Shown in pieces: positions 11,778 to 23,600 of a stretch of 64,000 bases of DNA. Numbering within the stretch: position 1 is the first letter of the stretch; the number at the start of each line of letters is the position of its first letter. Origin of the DNA: Notospermus geniculatus (Eukaryota; Nemertea; Pilidiophora; Heteronemertea; Lineidae); assembly GCA_002633025.1 (NCBI GenBank), contig NMRB01000997.1, positions 177,670 to 241,669 of the forward strand, read 5' to 3'. A program made the position numbers and the translations under genes. Below the pieces are notes generated by a model. It made no database searches. It worked only from the letters and a program-made list of their open reading frames with translations, and was not told the origin of the DNA.

Positions 11778-14700
11778 ATGGATAAGGATAAAGAAGAACA
11801 TTATGTTGCTGCCATGGTGTTGAGTGGTGCCGGAGATGCCCTTGGTTTCCGCAATTGCAGATGGGAGTTTTGTCACTCAGGGGAGACAATCCATAAAGAG
11901 GCAAAGGCTTTGGGTGGAGTCGAAAACATCAAGGTTGAATGTGAGTCGGACAGTTTATGTTCTTCGTGGAGGAACACTGAACATCTAGGCCTACTCAGTG
12001 TTCCTCCAATGAAAATGATCAAACAGTTTGAGAGAAGACATGTAGAGAAAGATAGCTGACATATTATATTCATTACCACATCTTTCATGTGAGGGTACAT
12101 TACACTTTATGGGACTTTGCTCAAGGACTGACATCCATGAGAAATCTTAGTAAAAGTTTGTTCACTAAAATGTTTCTAATTTTCAGTGCCAAAATGGAGA
12201 GTGAGTGATGATACAGTTATGCATCTTGCAACTGCTGAAGGTAGGTAGTTGGGGGAATACTGCAGAAGTTGCTGAATGTGAGTGATCTGATCCAACTCAA
12301 TTTGATGCCTCCATAGTCATATTCAGATCTTACTGGTTAAAGTTCTGTAAGTTACATCTTGCAATTGTATTGTGACTGTGTGCTGGAGAGTGGGTCACTA
12401 ATACACCAGTGTTTCGTGATGATCTCAAAGTAATCAACATTTCCTGCTAATTTTGATGTTTCCTTCTCCAGCATTGGTGGACACAGGCCATAAAACTGAC
12501 AAGGAGTATTTGTATCTGAAACTGGCTGAGAAGTATAGAGAAAGTATGAACGACATGGCAGGCAGATCACCAGGTGAATAGAATTAGAAGCCTTCGTGCT
12601 GTAGTCATATCATAGGGCCTGTTTTTGCAGGAGGACAGTTTAACATACAATGGGCAAATCATTCTGTTACTGCTTCATCTGCCTCAGTATCTATGAAGAA
12701 TTATCCTGAGATAATCAGTGGTTCTTTGTGCCTGCTCCCTTGATAACCATACATAAACACAGTGATGAAGAGAGCAAAGTGCTGAGAACGACTGATCACC
12801 TCACAGGATGAAGAAGAGTGTAATGCTTGTTCATTGCATAGTTATGGTAGTGCTGGTGAATAACATTCACTCTGTTTACCTGGGTACTACAGGAGTTCAG
12901 CTGTGTGCAGAGAACACCTCAAATTATAAGTATACCCAGTTGGGGAGTGTCACATTTTAATGATGAGGTCTCTCATTGTCACGTCTCCATTCTAGGGGGG
13001 ACGTGTTCGTTTTGCACTCGTGAACTTGATCCGACTAGACGAGGTGGTTATCACATCCCTTTTAACCCGCGGTAGGTCACCATTTTATTTCTAACTACAG
13101 GAGCTGCATGCAAAGATCAGTGTTCAAAATTAAGGCCATTGCGGAAAAATGGTTATCACACAAAATTTAATGATAGGTAAGAATTTGTGTGTGTTCTGTG
13201 AATTCAGCCCTTAGGGGCTTCACTTTATCGTAGGCAGCACCACATAACTCTTCACCTGTTCACTTGTAGGTCACACAGTGCCAGAACACTAGACATTTGC
13301 TTGACCCTCCAAATGTTGTCATTCACCAGCTTCTGTGTTTTCTTTTGTGCCTTTCTCGTAAACCCTGCTTGCTTGCCTGCTTTGAAAACTGCACAGAAAC
13401 CATGTTCCTGCAGTTTATTTTACGTTTATAAAATACGAGATGAGATCTGCATCATTAAGAAGTTCTATCTTTCAGGGGTGGAGGTTGTGGAGCTGCTATG
13501 AGAGCTATGTGTATAGGACTACGTTACCCAAGGTATGTCACCTTCCAGAATGATTACAGTGAATCTAGAGTAGTTACTGATTGAATCTGGCAGATCTAGG
13601 AGTGTTTTGTGAAATTGAAGGAACTCCCTCCTTGAAGACGCATTCTTGGTGGCTGGTGTATCCATGTCCACCTCCCCAGACAACTGAGTTCTTGAGTTAA
13701 TGTATCCTGAGAATCTCAGGTCATTGACGGTCGCACCCCTCCCTCGGAACCAAGTGGGAGAAGGGGAGCGGTTGTAAAGACCCTGCTGGGGCGAGGATGG
13801 AGTAAATGTGGAGAATCTTGTTGAAGAGATCAGTCCGTGGTCGTGTTGAAGCTCGCTGACTTCAGATGGAGAACAGAACAATCTTGTTTCATTCTTGTTT
13901 TATCCTCAACCCAGGCCAGAAGAGATTGATGATCTAATAGCGGTCAGTGTGGAATCGGGACGTATGACTCATCACCATCCGACGGGTTATCTGGGGAGTT
14001 TAGCTTCAGCACTCTTTACATCATATGCAATCCAAGGTAAAGAAATCACACTTTATGAAAAGTCAAACTTGTGGATGCTATTGATGGTGTCTGGCATGCG
14101 ATCCAAGCATACCATTGTCAAGTAGTATCCCAGCCTTCTCTCACACCCAAAGTTTCAAGGCTGTGTGTAATGCTGTTTCCCCCAAGTATTTTGGGGGACA
14201 GGGTCTTATATAGAGACTTGTTACAGGATTCGGTGAGGAGCATTTAATCTGGTCCAATAAATTTCAAGGAATGTTGATCGATTTGATTCCCTTGTTCAAT
14301 TTGTAGGTGTCCCAGTTCGAGAATGGGGATCCCGACTCATGAAGGTGTTGGACCAAGCGTTAGATTACGTCAAGTCACAAGGAAGATGTGTGAAAGAAAA
14401 CGTGGAGGCTTGGTATGGTGCAGTTATATATTGAGCTGATAAAACAATCTGTTTTGATTGGAAAATTTGACAGTTGTGTTCTCAATCAAGTTCCGGTTGA
14501 TCATAACTTTTGTTGTCTCCAACATTGCCTGATATCGCACGTTGCTGTCATCTGCTTTCTACCACTTTGACCCAATGAGAAGCTAACCTCCGTTATTTAC
14601 ATTCCTTTCAGGAGTTACTTCCATGATAGATGGCGGGATTATCTGAAGTCACGTCGGATATTCAACGGTGATGCCGATCCCGTGTTCCCCAAGATGTACG

Positions 14701-16479
14701 GTGTCCAAGAGAGAGATGAACATTATAAAAGAATGAGTTACAGTGGGTGGGGTGGATCTAGTGGACATGATGCGCCGATGATAGCGTGAGTATTGGTGTA
14801 AACCTGTGATGTATCATCTCCATCATTCTGATGCATAGCTTACCCGTACATTCAGGATGGTTAAATCACGAGAGAGACTTTGATCTGAGATATTTCTATT
14901 CCAGGTATGATGCGTTGTTGGCCTCGGGTAATGACTGGAAAGAACTGTGCAGTAGGTAAGCATCAGTGATTAATAGGTCTACAACGGATTCAGAGGAGTC
15001 AAACTGTTCCTATTGTTCAGCATCCTGAGGTTTTCTCCCTATGTCACGTAGGGAGCAAGCTAAGAACCAATAACTACCCTTCAAGAACCAGTCATACCAT
15101 GGCAAACTGTTGTTCAGATCAATGATGGCTGCATCAGAGCTTTCAAGTTAACAGACCTCAAACAAGTTTTTATGAGTGACCTGAGGATACTGTGGTTGTG
15201 CCCTTCGCTTCTCCTGTGGTGCATCAGAACTAAGTGGCATCTAAGGATAAGGAGCCTGATAGCTGAGTGGTTATCACATCCGCTCAGCAAGCGGCAGGTC
15301 CCGGGTTCGAATCCAGCCCGGGCCATATGGGATTTCATTCCTGGCTCTTCACGTCCGTCGCATGGGACAGTACACCGTGGTGCCTTGTACCTTGTTTCTT
15401 TGCAAGGGCAAGTAAAAGACCCCATCCAAGTGAGGACCATGAGTAGCTTGAGATGGCCTCCTCCGTCTTACCAGGGCCAATCAAGAGGGCCAATAATGCT
15501 GTGGCTTCGGCCCTGACGGAAATACAAATACAAGTGGCATCTACCGCACTCTTCTTTGGCCAAGCCATCTCTCTGGCATGTGAGGATTGTTGAGATTAGA
15601 GAGGTGTCCAGTGATCTGAGATGATTTGATATGTTTTACCTCAAAGAATCATTCATGTATTTCCAGGGGTATGTTTCACTCAGGCGACAGTGACAGCACA
15701 GGTGTAATAGCTGCCTGTTGTTTCGGTGCTATGTATGGCTTTGAAGGTGTGCCAAAGAATAACTATCAGGTAAGCATTAAGCGGTTGATCCACTGTCGCG
15801 ATTTGGGCTTGAGACGGGGTTGCGGTCCCTTGCAATCGCCTTATATGGCAATCGGAAGTCCTTATATGGTAACCGCAAGGGAACGCAACCGCGTCTCAAG
15901 CCAAAATCGCGACAGTGGATCACCCGCTTTAGATACATGAGATTGAGGCCGGACTCGAATACCCGTACATCATACCAAGGATCGAGGCATTGGGTCGTAT
16001 TTTAGAACGTTCCTTAACGTTAAGGTCGACCTTAAGTCTATTGTAAACCATCGAGAACAATAGATTTAAGGTGGACGTAAATGTTAAGGAACGTTCTAAA
16101 ATACGGCCCATTGTCTTACACAAGTGAAGTCGTTTATCAATGCTATATCCTGTAATAGTCGGCAGTCTGTCCATGCTACCGTTTAATATTGCTGACTTGA
16201 GGGAATTGTGTTTTTCAGAAACTTGAATACCGGGATCGCTTAGAAAACCTAGCACGGGAAATCTACAAGTTATCCATTCAGGATGAACTGGTTTATAAAC
16301 CGATTTCGGAGGCGCCCAGAGTCGTCGAATCACCTACTGCAGAAGACAAAGAAACAATGGAGTTGTTATGTGCTGCTCCAGATGTGGCAGTTCTTCCGAG
16401 TCCTATACCAAGCCCTGCTGTCTCTCCTGATGAGCCGATGGCTGGGTCTAGTTCTTTAGGTGCCGTGGGGGAAAATTAA
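11778..16479 (+). CDS. ADPRH: ADP-ribosylarginine hydrolase (ARH1), 11 exons, 422 aa
   Basis: Exons 11778-11940, 12187-12240, 12472-12573, 13101-13176, 13476-13532, 13915-14036, 14307-14412, 14612-14785, 14905-14955, 15667-15769, 16219-16479; all phases agree. The enzyme removes ADP-ribose from arginine residues. The binuclear metal site is visible: SDDT (Asp62-Asp63) in exon 2 and GDSDST (Asp309, Asp311) in exon 10. Family signatures include [37 protein letters not shown] and [19 protein letters not shown]. Compared with vertebrate ARH1 (about 357 aa), it has a Pro/Ser-rich C-terminal tail of roughly 60 residues encoded by the last exon. Introns 9 and 10 hold a SINE and two palindromic elements. 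All metal ligands are present, so an active enzyme is expected. Confidence 0.95.
15248..15532 (+). mobile_element. tRNA-derived SINE in ADPRH intron 9
   Basis: The 5' part resembles a tRNA: an A-box-like tagctgagtggttatcaca, then a B-box ggttcgaatcc about 45 bp later. A tRNA-unrelated body of about 200 bp follows and ends in the short repeat aaatacaaatacaa. That order (Pol III promoter, body, A-rich tail) is diagnostic of a SINE. It lies in the sense orientation of the host gene. A related fragment is seen near 13030-13075. Confidence 0.75.
15779..15930. repeat. Palindromic element in ADPRH intron 10
   Basis: The left arm ggttgatccactgtcgcgat and right arm atcgcgacagtggatcaccc are complementary. 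The inner parts gcttgagacgg / cgtctcaagcc continue the pairing. It is about 152 bp. Confidence 0.7.
15989..16111. repeat. Palindromic element, ggccgtattytagaa family, copy 1
   Basis: The ends gggtcgtattttagaacgtt and aacgttctaaaatacggccc pair, with aaggtcgacctta in the left arm. The same family, with gggcccgtattctagaagct ends, occurs at 38273-38396 and as a worn copy at 46816-46914. Confidence 0.7.
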
Positions 16480-17757
16480 TACTACCGGTAACTTAGTTGT
16501 ATGAATGGGACAGAACCCACAACCGTTGGGTGACGACCATTAAATAACAGTGCCAAACAGGGGCAACTGTCTTTAGTTTTATTCAAATGCATGTGAAAGG
16601 AATGTTCTTCGATTAACTCACTGCACGTGCTCTCCTAATCTTCCTCTTTTTGTTATGGGATTAGAATTGCAGCACCAGGAGAGTTGTCCGATATTTGATG
16701 AACATGCTGAGGACCAGAAAACCAATGCTGCCTCTGTTTTCCGTGTTTGCTGCTGCTCCTGCTGATTGTCATTACGCTCATTTATTAGCCTCCTCGGCAA
16801 TTCACGTCGAATACACAACTGTACCCATTTTCACTAATGCTGCTTTATGGCTGTATCAGTTTAAAGGGAGACCCCACTCATTGTAAACTTTTGAATTTTT
16901 TTTTTTTTTTGACTATTGCCATGAGTTGTGATGTCACTTGTGTCAATAGGCTGACGACCTTTATAGTGAATGAGCTAATACTGTGACTGCCCAGGCCTAC
17001 TGGTTGTATGTACCTTCATAAATATGCATTGAGCATATATGACATCACGTGTGCTGTGCAATGGTCCCCTTGGGATGTAATTAAAATACTTAAAATGATG
17101 AGTTTGCTGATGTCAAAAAAAATTATTGCAGATATCAATGAATTTGAATGTACCGATATTTCAAAAATTCAAAATTTTACACAATGAATGGAGTGTCCCT
17201 TTAAGATCAGGTACTGGTATTTCTATCAGGTAGACGGGGCCATTTGTTTGAAGGACGGAATGTTGCCAATACGTGTACATTATTCTACCACTGAGATATT
17301 TGCCTATTCAGATTATTTTCCTTTTATCAATGTTTGTGTCGGTGAAAAAATAAACATGAAATTGTTTATGTCATGAAATTTTTTTTCTTTATGCTCTATT
17401 ACCTTTGGCACTGAATCATAATTAGTCCAAGGAAGGAATATTTGTTTAACACTTGTAATACACATCCTACGAGACAATAAAATATCAAATCTTTGCTTCC
17501 AAAATGTCCTCGCTAAAGGCCTAAACTGATTCGTGTTTTTGCACTGATGTGTCATTTTCACAGGCGATAGGCAATAACAAAAAATCTTCAACCATTGAAT
17601 AGGTAGGCTTACCACCAAACATTTCCTAATTTGGATTGCCTGTGAAATCGCCGTGTTTTCCGGCTCTATGGAACACAAATCGCTGTAGTGGCCTTAAAAC
17701 ATGAAGAGTAAGTTGCAGTGAAAATGTTCTTAGAAAATGTCCAGAATCAAGAAGTGT
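16480..17757. other. 3' regions of ADPRH and SPC24
   Basis: The two genes converge here. It probably holds the ADPRH 3' UTR, a run of T at about 16897-16910 and AT-rich unique sequence. The short open frames lack splice partners and recognisable domains. Confidence 0.5.
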
Positions 17758-19677
17758 TCATTTATCATCCCAGTCTGGCTCCATAAGATCCCATAAATAG
17801 TTGGTGATGAAGAACTGGGAGTTCTCCTTCCGGTTCAGGCAAAACGGCTTCACGCCAGACGTGTTCAAAACAACTGGAGCAATGTCAAGGAAGATATCTA
17901 AACACTGATTGTCATGAATAAAGGCGACTTCAACGAATATATCGGTATTCTGCATCATGGGCGTGATCATCAAACAAGAAAAAGCCGACATGAAAAGTAG
18001 ACATTCAGGCCCGAACTTATAAAAGGTGTTTTTCGCCTGTCTAACTTGGACTCGTTTAAGCCTAGACATTTGTAAGACAACTGTTAGACAAGTCCACCAA
18101 AACACTGGTGTTTATCGAAATTTCGAACAACACAAGGACGTCGGTCTAGCTAGTCAAGTCCAACAGGTGAATAAACATGTATCCCGATCACACTGCCTTT
18201 GTTGAGACGATTATATAATGAATTGTAAATGGGCATACCTTAGATGACGTCATGTGCGCGGCATTCGTCTTATAGGCCTATTTGCTGTTGTGACTGGATG
18301 GATAGTACACCCTTAGTCGAAAGTAAATGCCCACTTAATTTTCCTGCATATTTCCTTGAATATTTTTCATAGCCACGTTTTCTTTTCATACAGATAATCT
18401 AGGGCCACTAGGACACCTTTTAAGACCATAAAACCTGAAATTATAAATGAATCACAAGCTTAGACAACTGCAAAACAAGCCCCCTGGCATGTTTTGCGAT
18501 TCCTTTGTTATTTGGACACCGTTGTCTATCTTTGGACGGCAATTTTAGACACGTCTAAGCTAGACATCCTTCTGTAATCGCAGTTTAAGCTAGACGACTG
18601 ATTTAGACTTGTCTTGGCGAGTTAGACTTGTCTAAGATATAGACATCCTTTATAAGTTCGGGCCTCAATATTTAGGGCCAACATGTACCAGTCAAATTGC
18701 TTATTCATCAGTAATTGAATGATGAAATGTTACATGATTGAAATCGGCACCACCAGTATGACACTTAATCTCGTTACAGTACAAAAAGGATACAGCCTTT
18801 AATTTCATCTTCATTGCTGTCAAACTGCCATCGGATTTTGGTGACAGACGAATACAAGTTTGATTCCAACCTGAAAGCAAAGACGACATAATAGACAACC
18901 AGTAACTAATCTGGATTTTGTTCCCAAGGAATCCCTCGCATGTCCCATCATTGCTGTCCTCAGAGACTGTCATTCATCAACTTGAATTTATGTCATCAGT
19001 GTGTACATCTTCACTGATCGACTGTCGCCCCATCAATCTTTGCTCCTTGAAGTGGTGTTTTTAGGAAAGACACACATTTCATGCTATACTAACTTAGCTT
19101 GTTCTATCAATTTATTCTGATGAGAGACTTGTTCATTTTCTCGCAGATTCTGTTCCAATTGTTCGCATTCTTCCTTCAGTTCCTGGACCTTTTCAGCAGA
19201 AGCAGCCTTTCCTGACTTGATTTGATCCATCTCGTTCTTGACCTTGGCAGCCTCGCACCTATCCTTCTGAAGAGCTGACAGAAGAGGATGGAGACAAAGT
19301 TAGTTACATGTGTAATATTATACGCCCGAAAATCAACAATCAAAATGTACATAAATTTACCCAAAATCTGGCGATACAGTCATAAAAGAGAAAATCATAC
19401 TTCTCTCTCAATTTGTAAATTACAAATTTACAGTACTGTAAAATCACTCAAGTCCTCAGCTGACCCAAATCACACAGAGTTACCATGGTTACAGACCTTC
19501 AATCGCCGCCTTTATTTCCTTCTCCCTCCGAATTCGCAGTTGCTTCATTTCTGCAGCGCAGCTTTGAATTCTGCTGATGGCTTGGAATTCTTGATCGTCA
19601 TCATTTGCCAGAATAGTTTCAAGCTCTTGAGCGTAGCTGAGCATTTTTTCAGCGGTCAAATCAGTATCGGTACTCAT
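17758..19677 (-). CDS. SPC24: Kinetochore protein SPC24 (4 exons, 184 aa)
   Basis: Coding exons in transcription order: 19497-19677, 19094-19274, 18794-18870, 17758-17873. SPC24 pairs with SPC25 in the NDC80 complex, which links kinetochores to spindle microtubules. Residues about 10-135 are a Glu/Lys-rich coiled coil (QELKEECEQLEQNL). The small C-terminal globular domain is diagnostic: NLYSSVTKIRWQF aligns with the vertebrate LYHQVSKIEWDYE strand, and FITNYLWDLMEPDW with FISDYLWSLVDTEW. The spacing between these motifs equals that of the human protein once exons 3 and 4 are joined after KG. The first donor (gtctgt) and second donor (gttagt) are weak but keep the frame. Length is close to the human 197 aa. 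Confidence 0.88.
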
Positions 19678-20640
19678 CTTTCTCCTCTTTAACTGTCAAC
19701 CTCGTCCTTCAGTACTCTGTCTGCTGCCCTCACTGGCTGTTTTGCTAGAAACAGATGATGGATAGATGATTCAGGTGACAACAATGTATCAATGGAAGCA
19801 ATAGGCATTAACGACTGATTCTAGCCTAAGGCTAAGCTTAATTTAGAATCCCTGATCAGAAGTGATGGAAATCTCATCATGTCGTTGTTCGATGCGGCTG
19901 CTGGCTTCCGTTCCGTCAATCGGCGACCTTTTTTGGGCACTGATCAGGGATTCTAAGTTCGTTCCTATAATTGGTGATGACTAACGTATTAAGAGTAACA
20001 GTAACGTAGGCCCGGAACGTAGGGCGCCTAGGCCTACATATTATGTTATTGTTACAGGCAATTGCTACTTTTTTGACACACCCTGTATTCTCATGTTCTA
20101 CCACTACTCATTTATCATAGATCACAGAACTTTTGGCTCTTTTTCAGCTCCAGTGATCATTTTGTGAGCTTTGTCCCGATCCAATGATCGTTCCAATATC
20201 ATATTGCAAGAAGTTTCAGTAATCACCTGTTCAAAACGTATTTAAGTATCAAATTTTGACATAAATGAGTGACAAAAACTAAAATCGTCAATTTGGAACT
20301 GGCGCTTCCTTGCGCTGAATGTTACAGAGATTTTGATTGGACAGCTGTTTGGAATCGCCCCTAATGGACGAATCAACAGCCACGTTAGAAAACCTGTTTG
20401 GCTCAATGGAAATTCCCATTTGTCACTCTCCATTACCCGAGGTCAGCTCATCCGATTCAATTTGAATAGCAAATATTCCACTCCAACTTTGAGGAGTGAA
20501 CAGCTGATAACCATTGCGCCAGTGATCAGATCTGTGTCATGTCATCTTTTCAACAAGTCTTTTATTGATGTATTGTGTAGGCCTAGGCCTATATGTTTTG
20601 ATTTACATGTATATTATGATGTCAAGTAATAAACTGAAGT
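19678..20640. promoter_or_regulatory. Divergent upstream region, SPC24 and transporter A
   Basis: About 0.96 kb between start codons. Positions about 20240-20640 are conserved upstream of transporter B (28865-29221), including ttgacataaatgagtgacaa and the stretch before the ATG, so the promoter of A was duplicated together with the gene. A worn inverted repeat (tagaatccctgatcag / ctgatcagggattcta) lies at 19842-19957. Confidence 0.5.
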
Positions 20641-23600
20641 ATGGAGGAATTGGAGAGTAGTGGTGCACATCTTTACTTTGAGAGTCATTCTTATGATGCT
20701 GATCATGCAGCATATGCAGCAGAGGAAAGACTGGATGATGACAGGTCAGTGTCCAGTGCAGTGCAGTGCCACTTGCCAGTGAGTGGCAGTGTGGAGACCT
20801 CAGACCATGGCAATGGCATGCATACTGACAGTATTCTTGCTTTACCTGTGGCTGTGTATTTTGTAGGCCTGTTAGGCCTGGTAGCCCGGCCCGATTAGGC
20901 CTAGTAGCCTAGCCAGCAAGCCTTGGCGTAGGCGCCGCAGTTTTCTGCGACCAGTGCGGTAGGCCTACCCGGTAGCTAGGCCTACAATGTACCTGTACCA
21001 GTTGAGTAACTAGGCCTTAGAAGCCCCTTACATGCCTTCAAAGCACAGGATCGGTACGAGAAAAGTTGATGCATGTATGATATCAATGTTGGTGAATTTG
21101 GCTTATATTGTACCGGTTGCTCGTGGACCATTCAGAGCAAGTTGTATTATTCTGCAGTGACCATATAAGTCAAGGCATGCCTGGTTAATGGTTTGAACAG
21201 ATACATAATGCTATTGTTTATTTCCAGACATGGTCCGCGACGCACTGGCTGCTTGCGAAAACTTGGAGATTTCAACAATATTGTCAAAGCTTTTATTGGC
21301 TCGAGTTACTTGAGTATGCCTTTTGGCTTCTTCCAGAGTGGATTAGTGGTAGGTGATAGACTGCAACGTTTAAAAAAAGATATGATTTATCAATTGAGAA
21401 GTTCTGTGAACCCATCTGAACAAAGGTTTTGTTGCTATCTCAGTTTAGTTTCCGAGACCAATGTTGTTATCAGTTTTATGGAGAAATGTCTTACGTAAAC
21501 TTCTATTCAGTTTGCAAATACATTATCATAGACGATTCTCAAATTCACAGATCTGTGCACTTCTGCCGAAATCTCAATCATAACCTCGATCTGAAACCGG
21601 CCGACGTGACGCCATCCATGATTCAGCTACGGTCGACTCTGACGCAATGTCTTCGAAGTCAATGTCGTGGAGTTGTCTGTGTCACATCAGTTTCAGACAG
21701 AGGTTATGGTTGAGATTTCGGCGGAAGTGCACAGATCTTTGTCATTTACGTCAATTTGAGAACGGAACGGTCTATCCCACCACATGTTTGCTGGTTACCG
21801 GTACATGACTTCGGTACAAATTCTCCTCAATTTCCCGTTTCAGTTGGGATGCATTATTCTTGTCTTCATTGTGGCCATCACAGACCACTGCTGTCAGCTG
21901 ATCATCAAGTGCAAGAAGATTCTCGTCGATGACCTCGTTGAGAAGTTTGAAGAGGAGACATCTCACGAAGATGACGGATCCTATCGGCAACGACTACAAC
22001 GAGATCTCCGCTATGCAGACATCGGCCGGTTGTGCTTTGGTAAAGCTGGTGTGGTTATAGTTGATATCTTTCTCATGATAACACAAATTGGATTTTGTAT
22101 TGCTTACTTCATCTTTATTGGGAACACAATTCATGCCATGTTCCCTTTGAAAGAGATCACTGTCCAGTTGATCTATCCCTGGCAAAACATCACTATCAAT
22201 GAGACCCTATCTCAGCCTGATTATTATTACTTCAATACCAATGGCAACCCTGTGAATGGCTACAGCAGCATTGACAGCTTCTTAGGAAAGAATCACTTGA
22301 CTTCTGATATGATGGAGTTCAGTGGGGTGAATGGCCCACCGGCTGCTGCATCACACCTGTTACCGGTACTCGCATTCGGTGAAAATGGAAGTATGCTAGA
22401 ACTTACAACTACTGGTTCCTGGACCACAGTTTCTGCGAATGGGACAACGACCTTGACAACGGGGTTATCAACGTCAACAGCTACATCACATGGAACGACA
22501 ACTGCTGGGAATAAGACTACAGCTACAGCATCGACATCAACACCAGGGAATATGACTACTGTTACACCGTTCATCAACACGACGACTGTTCCACCAACAA
22601 ACGAGAGTCTGATCCCGGCGAACAACACGTCTGATCATGTCTTCATCAGCTCTGCTCCTGATCTCAAATGGCTCGTCCTGGTACCTCTCCTCCCGTTCAT
22701 TCTCTTCGCCTATATTCGGAACATTCGCAAGATGGCCTCCATAAGCTTGATGGCAAATATGGCCATCTTTATAGGGTTCTTTGTCATTCTGATTTATATG
22801 CTCATAGGTAAGTATACATCAGAGTGTTGAGGTGAGGCATCCTCCAACAGCAGGGCTTTGGTCTCGCTCCTCTTATGCTCCTCATATGTGGGAGAGTATG
22901 AAGAGCAGTGAGACTGAAGCCCTGCAGTTGGAGGATGAGGTGAGATCACTGACAGCGTAACAGTTGACCTCCCAATCTGACAGGAGTAATGGAATTTTGC
23001 TGTCGTCAGTTACATTAATTTCTGGTTTTGATGTCTGTATTAAAGTTTAAAGCCGTGTTTACCTGACAATAATTTCACAGTCTTGTTCATGTCGATTTGA
23101 GGTCATTGCATAAACAACGAAAATTTTTGAAAGCTTCCTTTCATAAATCTTTGTAAGGAAGAATATAATGATTTTCATTCTCTTATTCCAGGTTTTAGAG
23201 TTGACCCTGGCATCGAGAATTTCAGTTGGAAATTTCCTGTATTCTTTGGACAAGTTGCTTGTGCATTCGAAGGAATCGGTTTGGTTTGTATCATATTTGA
23301 GTTCGCTTCATGTAATTCATAATAGGATTTAATCATATTGCTGGAAAGTTTCAACTCTAAATACTTGATGCATTGTCTTCTGTAACAGTACTCCTGACAT
23401 CCAGCTCGTGAAATCTACTAGTAATGATGGCAGGGGATGCCACATTCACCTCTCTATCGTATGGTTCATCATCTTTGCATGTTCAAAGTACAGATCAGTT
23501 ACTCTGAAGGTTACGTCCATTTTTCAGGTCCTCCCGGTTGAGGCGAGCATGGAGGAAAACCACAAGAAGTTTCCCATGTATCTCCATGGTGCCCTCTTCA

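Noticed and set aside
21784-21843. Upstream extension of transporter exon 3 (frame opens before the acceptor; same at 29896-29994)
   Set aside because: The intron reads open by chance, but exon 2 joins in frame at the CAG acceptor (21844, 29995) exactly as in copy C, and TM1-TM2 continuity requires that junction.
22293-22628. Valine-rich minus-strand frames in the transporter loop (also 30456-30779)
   Set aside because: These are the complement of Thr/Asn codons in the mucin-like loop; their presence in both A and B only reflects the duplication.
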